Source: Mya arenaria
Lineage: Eukaryota; Mollusca; Bivalvia; Myida; Myidae
Direction: 5' to 3'
NCBI RefSeq assembly: GCF_026914265.1
Contig: NC_069122.1
Location: 28,981,473 to 29,045,472 of the forward strand
Length of the DNA: 64,000 nucleotides
A program made the translations under genes and the position numbers. How positions within the stretch are numbered: position 1 is the first letter of the stretch; every line of letters starts with the position of its first letter. Of this stretch, positions 24,790 through 38,713 are shown piece after piece. Under the pieces are notes generated by a model. The model saw nothing but the letters and a program-made list of their open reading frames with translations, did not search any database and was not told the DNA's origin.

Positions 24790-26357
24790 CCAGGAGCTCG
24801 TGGGTTCGATCCGAACCTTGTTGAGAGTAAAATTGGTGTCTTCCTCTCACCAAAGCGATCATTTGTTTGAGCCCGATATGGTCGAGTCTTATATTGGTTT
24901 GAACCAGTGTGAGATTTATAATATTGTCGTGGGTTAAAACCAGGGTGAGAGTTAAAACATTGCCATGGGGTCGAAATAGGGCCGAGTGAGAGTTATAATT
25001 TTGTCGTTGGTTCGAACCAGGGTGAGAGCTATAACGTTGTCGTTGGTACGAACCAGGGTGAGAGTTAAAATATTGTCATTGGTTCAAACTAAGGGTGAGA
25101 GTTATAGTTTTGTCGTGGATTCGAAACAGGGTGTGAGTTTTACTATTGTCGTGGGTTCGAAACAGGGTGAGAGTTTTACTATTGTCGTGGGTTCGAAACA
25201 GGGTGAGAGTTTTACTATTGCCGTGGGTTCGAAATAGGATGGGAGTTTTACTATTGTCGTGGGTTCGAAACAGGATGAGAGCTATACTTCTACCGTGGGT
25301 TCGAAACATGGTGAGTGTTTTACTATTGTCGTGGGTTCGAAACAGGGTGAGAGTTATACTATTGCCGTGGGTTCGAAACAGGGTGACAGTTTTACTATTG
25401 CCGTGGGTTCGAAACAGGGTGAGAGTTATACTATTGTCGTGGGTTCGAAACAGGGTGAGAGTTTTACTATTGTCGTGGGTTCGAAACATGGTGAGAGTTT
25501 TACTATTGCCGTGGGTTCGAAACAGGGTGAGAGTTATACTATTGTCGTGGGTTCGAAACAGGGTGAGAGTTATACTTCTGCCGTGGGTTCGAAACAGAGT
25601 GAGAGTAATAATATTGTTGTGGGTTCGAACGTAGTGTGAGAGTTATGATTTTGTCGTGGGTTCGAAACAGGGTGAGGTTATACTATTGTCGTGGGTTCGA
25701 AACAGGGTGAGAGTTGCAGTATTGTCGTTGGTTCGAAACAGGGTGTGGTTTTACTATTGTCGTGGGTTTGAAACAGGGTGTGGTTTTACTATTGTCGTGG
25801 GTTTGAACCTAGGTCGAAAGTTATAATTTTGTCGTGGGTTCAAACCAGGGTGAGAGTATTACTATTGTCGTAGGTTTAAACCAGTGTGAGAGTTATACTA
25901 TTGCCGTGGGTTCGAACCAGAGTCAGAATTATACTAATGTCGTGGGTTCGAACCAGGGTCAGAATTATACTAATGTCGTGGGTTCGAACCAGAGTCAGAA
26001 TTATACTAATGTCGTGGGTTCGAACCAGAGTCAGAATTATACTAATGTCGTGGGTTCGAACCAGAGTCAGAATTATACTAATGTCGTGGGTTCGAACCTG
26101 AGTCAGAATTATACTAATGTCGTGGGTTCGAACCAGAGTCAGAATTATACTAATGTCGTGGGTTCGAACCAGAGTCAGAATTATACTAATGTCGTGGGTT
26201 CGAACCAGAGTCAGAATTATACTAATGTCGTGGGTTCGAACCAGAGTCAGAATTATACTAATGTCGTGGGTTCGAACCAGGGTCAGAATTATACTAATGT
26301 CGTGGGTTCGAACCAGAGCGAGAGTTATATTATTGTCATGGGTTCGAAAAAGAGTTA
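24790..26357 (+). repeat. 36-bp minisatellites of unit 4, two sub-families
   Basis: Thirteen repeats of the GTGGGTTCGAAACAGGGTGA type fill 25,151-25,618, and eleven repeats of the GTGGGTTCGAACCAGAGTCA type fill 25,906-26,301, with irregular repeats around them. Because 36 is a multiple of three and no stop occurs in a unit, both strands show long open frames (for example a VGSNQSQNYTNV dodecapeptide); these are not genes. Confidence 0.95.
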
Positions 26358-28169
26358 GAGCTATATTATTTTTTCTCCAAAATCTGATAAAATGCTTTAA
26401 GTAAAGCACCTGAGGTGTTGCATTTATTTGCTCAACGATCAAACGTTCACGATTGTAAAGTTTACATGTACACAAAAACACACGTGTCATTTTTCAATCG
26501 AACAAGATCTAAACTACTTGCGACTAGGTTTAACTGATGTGACGCCTACTGTTTTGGCCTTATCTTAACCGATATATCGTCTTTATAAAACTGTCACGTA
26601 GATCATGTTTATTTGGCCAATATTTTAAGGAATATTAATATGTGAAACCTAAAATTTCATTCAAATTAATGCAATGACTTTATCTGACGACAAGAGTATT
26701 TGCAATTAAAGATAACAATTAATAGTAAAGATAAATTACAAATTAAAGAAAATATTATTCCGGCTCTTACATTCTCAGATATTGCGGAGTGTTATACTTT
26801 GCCTATTTCCATTAAGATATTAGATGGATGTCCTTTCGTTTATTGAACGGGTTCAATGAGTTCAAAGAAAACCGCTTTACTAAAATATAACTATTAATTT
26901 AAGTTGTCAAGGAAATTATAATCCAGAATTAGAGAAATACAGTTAAATACATTTTTTTTATTTCATCCCTTAAGCCAACGATGGGTGTCTTTAAAAACCG
27001 TCTTAAATAGAATAATAGAAACGTGTGTGTGTGTGTGGGGGGGGGGGGGGGTATTTTTGTTTCCTATGAATTAGGATTATAACTCACTCAAAATGGCTAC
27101 ATTTTAAAACGATGTATTTCTTTAACGATTGTGAAGCAAATAATAACAACATGTTTTTCATTACTCTCGTTGGCATGCTGTTATGCGAGATTGTTGTCTT
27201 GTGTTGTGGTGGAAACCGGAGGACCCGGAGGAAACCAACTTGTCCGGCTTGGTGACCACAAACCAATCGCACAAGCGCTCAATTCTTGAATCGATTCTTT
27301 TTCGTCTATGCGAGATGCCATTGTATCAAGATATAATTAAAGAGTTTAAAGTCAACCCCAAAATTGACCTCTCAGAAATCTGGTTCCGGTAATGCAGGCA
27401 ACTGTTTTGCACATCGTGCACGAATTGCTTCCCTTTGGTCGTACACTCGTAGTTAACTAGTTCTACAGTCGGATACACCGTGTTCGACTTGCTTCCCTTT
27501 GGCCGTACATTCCATGGTATAGAGTCGGATACATCGTGAGTAACCGTTGTATGTTACTGTGCTTTCTGCCCGTTTCCATCGACAACGTCTCATGGTCACT
27601 CATGATAAAGCAGATACCTTATAATACAGTCGAGTAGTTTAGTGTTCATTGATAACGAATTGAAAATAGTTCATTAACAACGATAGTTTATATTACAGTT
27701 TCTTTATTCATATAAATTAGTAGCACTTAGTATAAGTAATTCATATTATAATGTAATAAATATACAATTTTATCAACAACAGGATTTCAACACATGTACA
27801 TGTAAGTGTATGGTTTCGACATAAAACTGCCGGTCAGTTTAATGACGTAATCTTCTCAGGTTCAAATAATATTGCACTTTCCCCTGGCCTATTCCTCCAA
27901 CAAACGTTCGTTACTTCGTTTTGCATTTTTGTGAAACAGTTTTAAACAATTAAAAACAATTTCAATATAACACAAAACTGTATAATCTTTAACTGGCGCA
28001 AATAAAGCGCTCTGGTATGTTAGTGAAAAATCGTCGCCCTCGTGATTTTTTTCCGTAATCAATTTGAAACGCGCCACGCTAGTTCCATTTTCGGTGATGA
28101 CGTCACCGTGAGTAATGACATCATTGAAAGTATACTGCTTCATCAAGTGACTTTAAGTGCACGAAGCGG

Positions 28170-30185
28170 TCAGAGACTAAGATGGCGGCAAAGACGACTG
28201 CGGTGCCGTCTACTTGTTTTCTGATTGCCGTCCTCCCCCGTCCAGGATTTAGATTTCACCCGGAAGTGACGTAGGTCGGCCGCGTGATTCTCATGCAACA
28301 TGGGTGTGTAACTGATCGGATCACATAGGTCCTGCAATAGAAGGAAATAAATACTAACGTATACAAAATTTATTCTTAAACATGTAAACATACATGTGTA
28401 TAAAAATATTCTCGACGCTTTTACAAAAAAATAGTGTATGCCTCATATACAATAAAATTCGAGTCACAACCGATGCATACCATGCTTATTTAGGACTGAA
28501 TGGCGAATAGATAAACACAGTTCACACAATGAATGCATATTGTTCTTCTTGTAAAATACACCAAAAAGAGAAATATTCATTAACTTATTTAAAATTATCA
28601 ACTCACCAGCACAGTGTTCACTAAAACGTAATGGATCTGTAGAATTATGTTTAAACATACCTGATACTTGTTGAAGAAGGCCTTGTATCCGCCATGGAGT
28701 AGGTACACTTCCGGGAAGTTGAGACGTGGGTACCTGTCGCTGTTTAACATCCGATCTTGCGCGCGCAGGAACCGGTACCTGTTGAAGTACAAAAATGCGT
28801 ATTAAATACATGAATACGCGATAAACATTTGTGACCAAGGATCAGAATATCATTTACAGTGAAAGTGTTGATGTATTGCTTTCTTTTCTTATTTAATATA
28901 CAATGTACACACACGATATATCGTGTATGAGGAAGGAGAATTTGACGTTGTGTCACGTTAGTTTGTGCGACTACTTACATCTTAGGCCCTCTTTCTGATG
29001 AGAATTCACAGTGGAAGATCAGCACGTGACGCTTGCCGTCAGCTACTGGTTTCTGAAGCAAGCTGTTGACCTCATCTTTCGTATACAAGTTTACAGCGCC
29101 TCTGATGTGCCCGCCCTCGAACTCGTACGGGTAACGGCAATCCACTATGGTCACGTCACCAATGACGTCACTGAAGCAACCACGAATGACGTCAGCCATC
29201 ACTTCCGGGGAAATGGCCGTAAGGTCACTGTGTTTTCCAGAAATTGTTGGAAGTGAGTATTTACTTGACCCATCAGCGATCATGTCATTTCCGATTTCAA
29301 GCGTTTCGACCGCGCTGATGATCCCGTTTGTTAAACGTTCGTTGGATTTGGGAGTTATGCCAGTAACGTCTTTGGCCTTTTTGACTGCATGTATTGGTGA
29401 TGCTGTTAGGTCTACGTCAACCGATCGCTTTCCGGAGAAGAGGCCGCGTCTGACGTCAAACGCACCACTACGTCGTATCATCGGTTTTACGGAAATTTCA
29501 ATCTGCAATAAAGAACAACCAATGTAAAATTAGCGTATGATTTTTGGGCTTTAATGTAATGCTTATCTTTTGAAAATACGGATATCTTGTTTGTACGAAA
29601 CATAAAAACAAAATAAAGAAGATATCTTACATTCTGTAAAATACACATGCGTCGTTCGACGACCTCAGTTTTACAAAGAGAATAAACAAGAATATTATGT
29701 ATTCAAATTATAAAGCTACATTTTCACATACCGATAAAGGTGTGTCTTGTCCATGGTCGTCTGCCATGCTGAAAGCGTTGTTCCCCTTTCCTGCAGGTGT
29801 TAGCACAGCCTCAAGTTCAGCAGGGCCAACTTTGCAGTCGTCACCGAATCCGGAAATGACGTCATCGAACAATCTCAATCTGAAAGTTTTAAATCATTTG
29901 GAACTGATACTACTGCACTGACTTAATTGATCTTAGATTAGATTTGAATTTAAAAGATTCATTTTTCATTGTTTTCAATATGCATTGCTTCATTTAGTGA
30001 CGACAACAAAAAATTGTAAATAAACCAAAATTATGGAAAATAAGAACTTTGGCTATTTAGATACAACTTAACAAAACTTCGTGTATCGATGTTTCTCTGG
30101 TGAAAACGCATATTCAATTTACAACACATAAATAATGAAAATACAAATGTATAAAATATTTGATAAAATCCTACCTTAGCGGCAT
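28170..30185 (-). CDS. cdc25: Cdc25-like dual-specificity phosphatase, copy 5
   Basis: Exons on the minus strand: 30185-30175, 29879-29732, 29502-28979, 28778-28661, 28331-28170. It encodes 320 residues starting MPLR, open throughout with intact splice sites. Type-II features shared with copies 6-8 are [14 protein letters not shown] in the N-terminal part, [10 protein letters not shown] before the active site and an SRLCRHLSL end. Copies 5-7 also share SVDVDL, where copies 4 and 8 read SADVDL, and Ser in place of Cys before MADD in exon 2. The catalytic loop is HCEFSSER (Cys218). Confidence 0.9.
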
Positions 30186-30279
30186 ATTGATACGTGATAT
30201 TCTGAACAGAAATTGGTAGAAGGGAACTTTTGATGGCGAAGCTTTCACAAAATATGATTTTTAATATTTCATAAATCAA

Positions 30280-30465
30280 CTTATATAATTTGACATTTCT
30301 TAATTATCGAGTAGAAAATTATCCCTCTCTTTAAATTAGTTTCTCCCCAGACTTTCTAATTAAGAACAGAGCAATCAACAGTCAAAGTTTGGTTTACTCA
30401 ATATGTTTTATAAGTATGGTGATAATGATCTTAACATATCGGAAGAGTTTGAGACTTTTAATTGG
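30280..30465 (-). promoter_or_regulatory. Promoter region of Cdc25 copy 5
   Basis: TATATAAG at 30,287-30,280 and a CCAAT box at 30,465-30,461, at the spacing shared by copies 4-8. Confidence 0.55.
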
Positions 30466-30799
30466 TCAATCGTCTCTCAAAGTACATGTCAATGTACATG
30501 TAAGCTGTTGTTGTAGCTCATCCAAGCGGGCTACTTTTTAAATAGATTTCATCAGTGTGTAAAGTGAATTTTATCAGAATATTCGGACAAAACTTACCAT
30601 ATTTGATAACAATCTGACAAAGTTAACAATCTATAAGTTTTCTTTCATATGGCATATCTTATCTTGTAACAGAAGATGTAAAGAACTTATCGAATTCTAG
30701 ATGAACAATATTGACACTTGTACATATTTGGATGTCACGTTACATAACATATTTTTTGGGATGCTTTTATGCATTTTCGTTACCAAACACTCGTATTGT

Positions 30800-32539
30800 T
30801 AAAGTGCTAATGATGTCTGCCTTTGAACCAGGAGCTCGTGGGCTCGATCCCAACCTTGTTGAGAGTAAAATTGGTGTCTTCCTCTCACCAAAGCGATCAT
30901 TTGTTTGAGCCCGATATGGTCGAGTCTTATATTGGTTTGAACCAGGGTGAGATTTATAATATTGTCGTGGGTTAAAACCAGGGTGAGAGTTATAACATTG
31001 CCATGGGATCGAAATAGGGCCGAGTGAGAGTTATAATTTTGTCGTTGGTTCGAACCAGGGTGAGAGCTATAATATTGTCGTTGGTTCGAACCAGGGTGAG
31101 AGTTAAAATATTGTCATTGGTTCAAACTAAGGGTGAGAGTTATACTATTGCCGTGGATTCGAAACAGGGTGAGAGTTATACCTCTGCCGTGGGTTCGAAA
31201 CAGAGTGAGAGTAATAATATTGTTGTGGGTTCGAACGTAGTGTGAGAGTTATGATTTTGTCGTGGGTTCGAAACAGGGTGAGGTTATACTATTGTCGTGG
31301 GTTCGAAACAGGGTGAGAGCTGCAGTATTGTCGTGGGTTCGAAACATGGTGTGGTTTTACTATTGTCGTGAGTTCGAAACAGGGTGTGGTTTTACTATTG
31401 TCGTGGGTTTAAACCAGGGTGAGACTTATATTATTGTCGTGGGTTCGAACCAGAGTCAGAATTACACTAATGTCGTGGGTTCGAACCAGAGTCAGAATTA
31501 TACTAATGTCGTGGGTTCGAACCAGAGTCAGAATTATACTAATGTCGTGGGTTCGAACCAGAGTCAGAATTATACTAATGTCGTGGGTTCGAACCAGAGT
31601 CAGAATTATACTAATGTCGTGGGTTCGAACCAGAGTCAGAATTACACTTATGTCGTGGGTTCGAACCAGAGTCAGAATTTTACTAATGTCGTGGGTTCGA
31701 ACCAGAGTCAGAATTACACTAATGTCGTGGGTTCGAACCAGAGTCAGAATTACACTAATGTCGTGGGTTCGAACCAGAGTCAGAATTATACTAATGTCGT
31801 GGGTTCGAACCAGAGTCAGAATTATACTAATGTCGTGGGTTCGAACCAGAGTCAGAATTATACTAATGTCGTGGGTTCGAACCAGGGTCAGAATTACACT
31901 AATGTCGTGGGTTCGAACCAGAGTCAGAATTATACTAATGTCGTGGGTTCGAACCAGAGTCAGAATTATACTAATGTCGTGGGTTCGAACCAGGGTCAGA
32001 ATTACACTAATGTCGTGGGTTCGAACCTGAGTCAGAATTATACTAATGTCGTGGGTTCGAACCAGAGTCAGAATTATACTAATGTCGTGGGTTCGAACCA
32101 GAGTCAGAATTACACTAATGTCGTGGGTTCGAACCAGAGTCAGAATTACACTTATGTCGTGGGTTCGAACCAGAGTCAGAATTACACTAATGTCGTGGGT
32201 TCGAACCAGAGTCAGAATTACACTAATGTCGTGGGTTCGAACCAGAGTCAGAATTACACTAATGTCGTGGGTTCGAACCAGAGTCAGAATTATACTAATG
32301 TCGTGGGTTCGAACCAGGGTCAGAATTATACTAATGTCGTGGGTTCGAACCAGAGTCAGAATTATACTAATGTCGTGGGTTCGAACCAGAGTCAGAATTA
32401 TACTAATGTCGTGGGTTCGAACCAGGGTCAGAATTATACTAATGTCGTGGGTTCGAACCAGAGTCAGAATTATACTAATGTCGTGGGTTCGAACCAGAGC
32501 GAGAGTTATATTATTGTCATGGGTTCGAAAAAGAATTAG
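30800..32539 (+). repeat. 36-bp minisatellite of unit 5
   Basis: Exactly 29 head-to-tail repeats from 31,439 to 32,482, preceded by older irregular repeats. Each contains GGTTCGAACC, a 10-bp palindrome that also fits the B-box GWTCRANNC. Variation is confined to a few sites (CAGAG or CAGGG; TTATACT or TTACACT), and the order of variants forms a pattern that units 6 and 7 repeat. Confidence 0.97.
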
Positions 32540-34343
32540 AGCTATATTATTTTTTCTCCAAAATCTGATAAAATGCTTTAAGTAAAGCACCTGAGGTGTT
32601 GCATTTATTTGCTCAACGATCAAACGTTCACGATTGTAAAGTTTACATGTACACAAAAACACACCTGTCAGTTTTCAATCGAACAAGATCTAAACTACTT
32701 GCGACTAGGTTTAACTGATGTGACGCCTACTGTTTTGGCCTTATCTTAACCGATATATCGTCTTTATAAAACTGTCACGTAGATCATGTTTATTTGGCCA
32801 ATATTTTAAGGAATATTAATATGTGAAACCTAAAATTTCATTCAAATTAATGCAATGACTTTATCTGACGACAAGAGTATTTGCAATTAAAGATAACAAT
32901 TAATAGTAAAGATAAATTACAAATTAAAGAAAATATTATTCCGGCTCTTACATTCTCAGATATTGCGGAGTGTTATACTTTGCCTATTTCCATTAAGATA
33001 TTAGATGGATGTCCTTTCGTTTATTGAACGGGTTCAATGAGTTCAAAGAAAACCGCTTTACTAAAATATAACTATTAATTTAAGTTGTCAAGGAAATTAT
33101 AATCCAGAATTAGAGAAATACAGTTAAATACATTTTTTATTTCATCCCTTAAGCCAACGATGGGTGTCTTTAAAAACCGTCTTAAATAGAATAATAGAAA
33201 CGTGTGTGTGTGGGGGGGGGGGGGGTATTTTTGTTTCCTATGAATTAGGATTATAACTCACTCAAAATGGCTACATTTTAAAACGATGTTTTTCTTTAAC
33301 GATTGTGAAGCAAATAATAACAACATGTTTTTCATTACTCTCGTTGGCATGCTGTTATGCGAGATTGTTGTCTTGTGTTGTGGTGGAAACCGGAGGACCC
33401 GGAGGAAACCAACTTGTCCGGCTTGGTGACCACAAACCAATCGCACAAGCGCTCAATTCTTGAATCGATTCTTTTTCGTCTATGCGAGATGCCATTGTAT
33501 CAAGATATAATTAAAGAGTTTAAAGTCAACCCCAAAATTGACCTCTCAGAAATCTGGTTCCGGTAATGCAGGCAACTGTTTTGCACATCGTGCACGAATT
33601 GCTTCCCTTTGGTCGTACACTCGTAGTTAACTAGTTCTACAGTCGGATACACCGTGTTCGACTTGCTTCCCTTTGGCCGTACATTCCATGGTATAGAGTC
33701 GGATACATCGTGAGTAACCGTTGTATGTTACTGTGCTTTCTGCCCGTTTCCATCGACAACGTCTCATGGTCACTCATGATAAAGCAGATACCTTATAATA
33801 CAGTCGAGTAGTTTAGTGTTCATTGATAACGAATTGAAAATAGTTCATTAACAACGATAGTTTATATTACAGTTTCTTTATTCATATAAATTAGTAGCAC
33901 TTAGTATAAGTAATTCATATTATAATGTAATAAATATACAATTTTATCAACAACAGGATTTCAACACATGTACATGTAAGTGTATGGTTTCGACATAAAA
34001 CTGCCGGTCAGTTTAATGACGTAATCTTCTCAGGTTCAAATAATATTGCACTTTCCCCTGGCCTATTCCTCCAACAAACGTTCGTTACTTCGTTTTGCAT
34101 TTTTGTGAAACAGTTTTAAACAATTAAAAACAATTTCAATATAACACAAAACTGTATAATCTTTAACTGGCGCAAATAAAGCGCTCTGGTATGTTAGTGA
34201 AAAATCGTCGCCCTCGTGATTTTTTTCCGTAATCAATTTGAAACGCGCCACGCTAGTTCCATTTTCGGTGATGACGTCACCGTGAGTAATGACATCATTG
34301 AAAGTATACTGCTTCATCAAGTGACTTTAAGTGCACGAAGTGG

Positions 34344-36359
34344 TCAGAGACTAAGATGGCGGCAAAGACGACTGCGGTGCCGTCTACTTGTTTTCTGATT
34401 GCCGTCCTCCCCCGTCCAGGATTTAGATTTCACCCGGAAGTGACGTAGGTCGGCCGCGTGATTCTCATGCAACATGGGTGTGTAACTGATCGGATCACAT
34501 AGGTCCTGCAATAGAAGGAAATAAATACTAACGTATACAAAATTTATTCTTAAACATGTAAACATACATGTGTATAAAAATATTCTCGACGCTTTTACAA
34601 AAAAATAGTGTATGCCTCATATACAATAAAATTCGAGTCACAACCGATGCATACCATGCTTATTTAGGACTGAATGGCGAATAGATAAACACAGTTCACA
34701 CAATGAATGCATATTGTTCTTCTTGTAAAATACACCAAAAAGAGAAATATTCATTAACTTATTTAAAATTATCAACTCACCAGCACAGTGTTCACTAAAA
34801 CGTAATGGATCTGTAGAATTATGTTTAAACATACCTGATACTTGTTGAAGAAGGCCTTGTATCCGCCATGGAGTAGGTACACTTCCGGGAAGTTGAGACG
34901 TGGGTACCTGTCGCTGTTTAACATCCGATCTTGCGCGCGCAGGAACCGGTACCTGTTGAAGTACAAAAATGCGTATTAAATACATGAATACGCGATAAAC
35001 ATTTGTGACCAAGGATCAGAATATCATTTACAGTGAAAGTGTTGATGTATTGCTTTCTTTTCTTATTTAATATACAATGTACACACACGATATATCGTGT
35101 ATGAGGAAGGAGAATTTGACGTTGTGTCACGTTAGTTTGTGCGACTACTTACATCTTAGGCCCTCTTTCTGATGAGAATTCACAGTGGAAGATCAGCACG
35201 TGACGCTTGCCGTCAGCTACTGGTTTCTGAAGCAAGCTGTTGACCTCATCTTTCGTATACAAGTTTACAGCGCCTCTGATGTGCCCGCCCTCGAACTCGT
35301 ACGGGTAACGGCAATCCACTATGGTCACGTCACCAATGACGTCACTGAAGCAACCACGAATGACGTCAGCCATCACTTCCGGGGAAATGGCCGTAAGGTC
35401 ACTGTGTTTTCCAGAAATTGTTGGAAGTGAGTATTTACTTGACCCATCAGCGATCATGTCATTTCCGATTTCAAGCGTTTCGACCGCGCTGATGATCCCG
35501 TTTGTTAAACGTTCGTTGGATTTGGGAGTTATGCCAGTAACGTCTTTGGCCTTTTTGACTGCATGTATTGGTGATGCTGTTAGGTCTACGTCAACCGATC
35601 GCTTTCCGGAGAAGAGGCCGCGTCTGACGTCAAACGCACCACTACGTCGTATCATCGGTTTTACGGAAATTTCAATCTGCAATAAAGAACAACCAATGTA
35701 AAATTAGCGTATGATTTTTGGGCTTTAATGTAATGCTTATCTTTTGAAAATACGGATATCTTGTTTGTACGAAACATAAAAACAAAATAAAGAAGATATC
35801 TTACATTCTGTAAAATACACATGCGTCGTTCGACGACCTCAGTTTTACAAAGAGAATAAACAAGAATATTATGTATTCAAATTATAAAGCTACATTTTCA
35901 CATACCGATAAAGGTGTGTCTTGTCCATGGTCGTCTGCCATGCTGAAAGCGTTGTTCCCCTTTCCTGCAGGTGTTAGCACAGCCTCAAGTTCAGCAGGGC
36001 CAACTTTGCAGTCGTCACCGAATCCGGAAATGACGTCATCGAACAATCTCAATCTGAAAGTTTTAAATCATTTGGAACTGATACTACTGCACTGACTTAA
36101 TTGATCTTAGATTAGATTTGAATTTAAAAGATTCATTTTTCATTGTTTTCAATATGCATTGCTTCATTTAGTGACGACAACAAAAAATTGTAAATAAACC
36201 AAAATTATGGAAAATAAGAACTTTGGCTATTTAGATACAACTTAACAAAACTTCGTGTATCGATGTTTCTCTGGTGAAAACGCATATTCAATTTACAACA
36301 CATAAATAATGAAAATACAAATGTATAAAATATTTGATAAAATCCTACCTTAGCGGCAT
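34344..36359 (-). CDS. cdc25: Cdc25-like dual-specificity phosphatase, copy 6
   Basis: Exons on the minus strand: 36359-36349, 36053-35906, 35676-35153, 34952-34835, 34505-34344. The product has 320 residues, and no amino acid difference from copy 5 was noticed in exons 3-5. All splice sites are intact. Since the flanks are equally similar, this copy and copy 5 separated very recently, or one of them is an assembly duplicate. Confidence 0.9.
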
Positions 36360-36453
36360 ATTGATACGTGATATTCTGAACAGAAATTGGTAGAAGGGAA
36401 CTTTTGATGGCGAAGCTTTCACAAAATATGATTTTTAATATTTCATAAATCAA

Positions 36454-36639
36454 CTTATATAATTTGACATTTCTTAATTATCGAGTAGAAAATTATCCCT
36501 CTCTTTAAATTAGTTTCTCCCCAGACTTTCTAATTAAGAACAGAGCAATCAACAGTCAAAGTTTGGTTTACTCAATATGTTTTATAAGTATGGTGATAAT
36601 GATCTTAACATATCGGAAGAGTTTGAGACTTTTAATTGG
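36454..36639 (-). promoter_or_regulatory. Promoter region of Cdc25 copy 6
   Basis: TATATAAG at 36,461-36,454 and a CCAAT box at 36,639-36,635, as in copy 5. Confidence 0.55.
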
Positions 36640-36973
36640 TCAATCGTCTCTCAAAGTACATGTCAATGTACATGTAAGCTGTTGTTGTAGCTCATCCAAG
36701 CGGGCTACTTTTTAAATAGATTTCATCAGTGTGTAAAGTGAATTTTATCAGAATATTCGGACAAAACTTACCATATTTGATAACAATCTGACAAAGTTAA
36801 AAATCTATAAGTTTTCTTTCATATGGCATATCTTATCTTGTAACAGAAGATGTAAAGAACTTATCGAATTCTAGATGAACAATATTGACACTTGTACATA
36901 TTTGGATGTCACGTTACATAACATATTTTTTGGGATGCTTTTATGCATTTTCGTTACCAAACACTCGTATTGT

Positions 36974-38713
36974 TAAAGTGCTAATGATGTCTGCCTTTGA
37001 ACCAGGAGCTCGTGGGCTCGATCCCAACCTTGTTGAGAGTAAAATTGGTGTCTTCCTCTCACCAAAGCGATCATTTGTTTGAGCCCGATATGGTCGAGTC
37101 TTATATTGGTTTGAACCAGGGTGAGATTTATAATATTGTCGTGGGTTAAAACCAGGGTGAGAGTTATAACATTGCCATGGGATCGAAATAGGGCCGAGTG
37201 AGAGTTATAATTTTGTCGTTGGTTCGAACCAGGGTGAGAGCTATAATATTGTCGTTGGTTCGAACCAGGGTGAGAGTTAAAATATTGTCATTGGTTCAAA
37301 CTAAGGGTGAGAGTTATACTATTGCCGTGGATTCGAAACAGGGTGAGAGTTATACCTCTGCCGTGGGTTCGAAACAGAGTGAGAGTAATAATATTGTTGT
37401 GGGTTCGAACGTAGTGTGAGAGTTATGATTTTGTCGTGGGTTCGAAACAGGGTGAGGTTATACTATTGTCGTGGGTTCGAAACAGGGTGAGAGCTGCAGT
37501 ATTGTCGTGGGTTCGAAACATGGTGTGGTTTTACTATTGTCGTGAGTTCGAAACAGGGTGTGGTTTTACTATTGTCGTGGGTTTAAACCAGGGTGAGACT
37601 TATATTATTGTCGTGGGTTCGAACCAGAGTCAGAATTACACTAATGTCGTGGGTTCGAACCAGAGTCAGAATTATACTAATGTCGTGGGTTCGAACCAGA
37701 GTCAGAATTATACTAATGTCGTGGGTTCGAACCAGAGTCAGAATTATACTAATGTCGTGGGTTCGAACCAGAGTCAGAATTATACTAATGTCGTGGGTTC
37801 GAACCAGAGTCAGAATTACACTTATGTCGTGGGTTCGAACCAGAGTCAGAATTTTACTAATGTCGTGGGTTCGAACCAGAGTCAGAATTACACTAATGTC
37901 GTGGGTTCGAACCAGAGTCAGAATTACACTAATGTCGTGGGTTCGAACCAGAGTCAGAATTATACTAATGTCGTGGGTTCGAACCAGAGTCAGAATTATA
38001 CTAATGTCGTGGGTTCGAACCAGAGTCAGAATTATACTAATGTCGTGGGTTCGAACCAGGGTCAGAATTACACTAATGTCGTGGGTTCGAACCAGAGTCA
38101 GAATTATACTAATGTCGTGGGTTCGAACCAGAGTCAGAATTATACTAATGTCGTGGGTTCGAACCAGGGTCAGAATTACACTAATGTCGTGGGTTCGAAC
38201 CTGAGTCAGAATTATACTAATGTCGTGGGTTCGAACCAGAGTCAGAATTATACTAATGTCGTGGGTTCGAACCAGAGTCAGAATTACACTAATGTCGTGG
38301 GTTCGAACCAGAGTCAGAATTACACTTATGTCGTGGGTTCGAACCAGAGTCAGAATTACACTAATGTCGTGGGTTCGAACCAGAGTCAGAATTACACTAA
38401 TGTCGTGGGTTCGAACCAGAGTCAGAATTACACTAATGTCGTGGGTTCGAACCAGAGTCAGAATTATACTAATGTCGTGGGTTCGAACCAGGGTCAGAAT
38501 TATACTAATGTCGTGGGTTCGAACCAGAGTCAGAATTATACTAATGTCGTGGGTTCGAACCAGAGTCAGAATTATACTAATGTCGTGGGTTCGAACCAGG
38601 GTCAGAATTATACTAATGTCGTGGGTTCGAACCAGAGTCAGAATTATACTAATGTCGTGGGTTCGAACCAGAGCGAGAGTTATATTATTGTCATGGGTTC
38701 GAAAAAGAGTTAG
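36974..38713 (+). repeat. 36-bp minisatellite of unit 6
   Basis: Again exactly 29 regular repeats (37,613-38,656) with the same order of variants as in unit 5. The array was copied as part of the whole 6.17-kb block and has not changed length since. Confidence 0.97.

Noticed and set aside
29147-29527. Plus-strand open frames opposite Cdc25 exon 3 (for example 126 codons)
   Set aside because: They are the complement of a well-supported exon. Their persistence follows from recent duplication, not from selection on that strand.
31262-32662. Long open frames (up to 425 codons) on both strands with VGSNQSQNYTNV or VRTHDISIILTL repeats
   Set aside because: They arise because the 36-bp unit is a multiple of three and has no stop in several frames on both strands. 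The same is true in units 4, 6 and 7. There is no start context, splice structure or domain.
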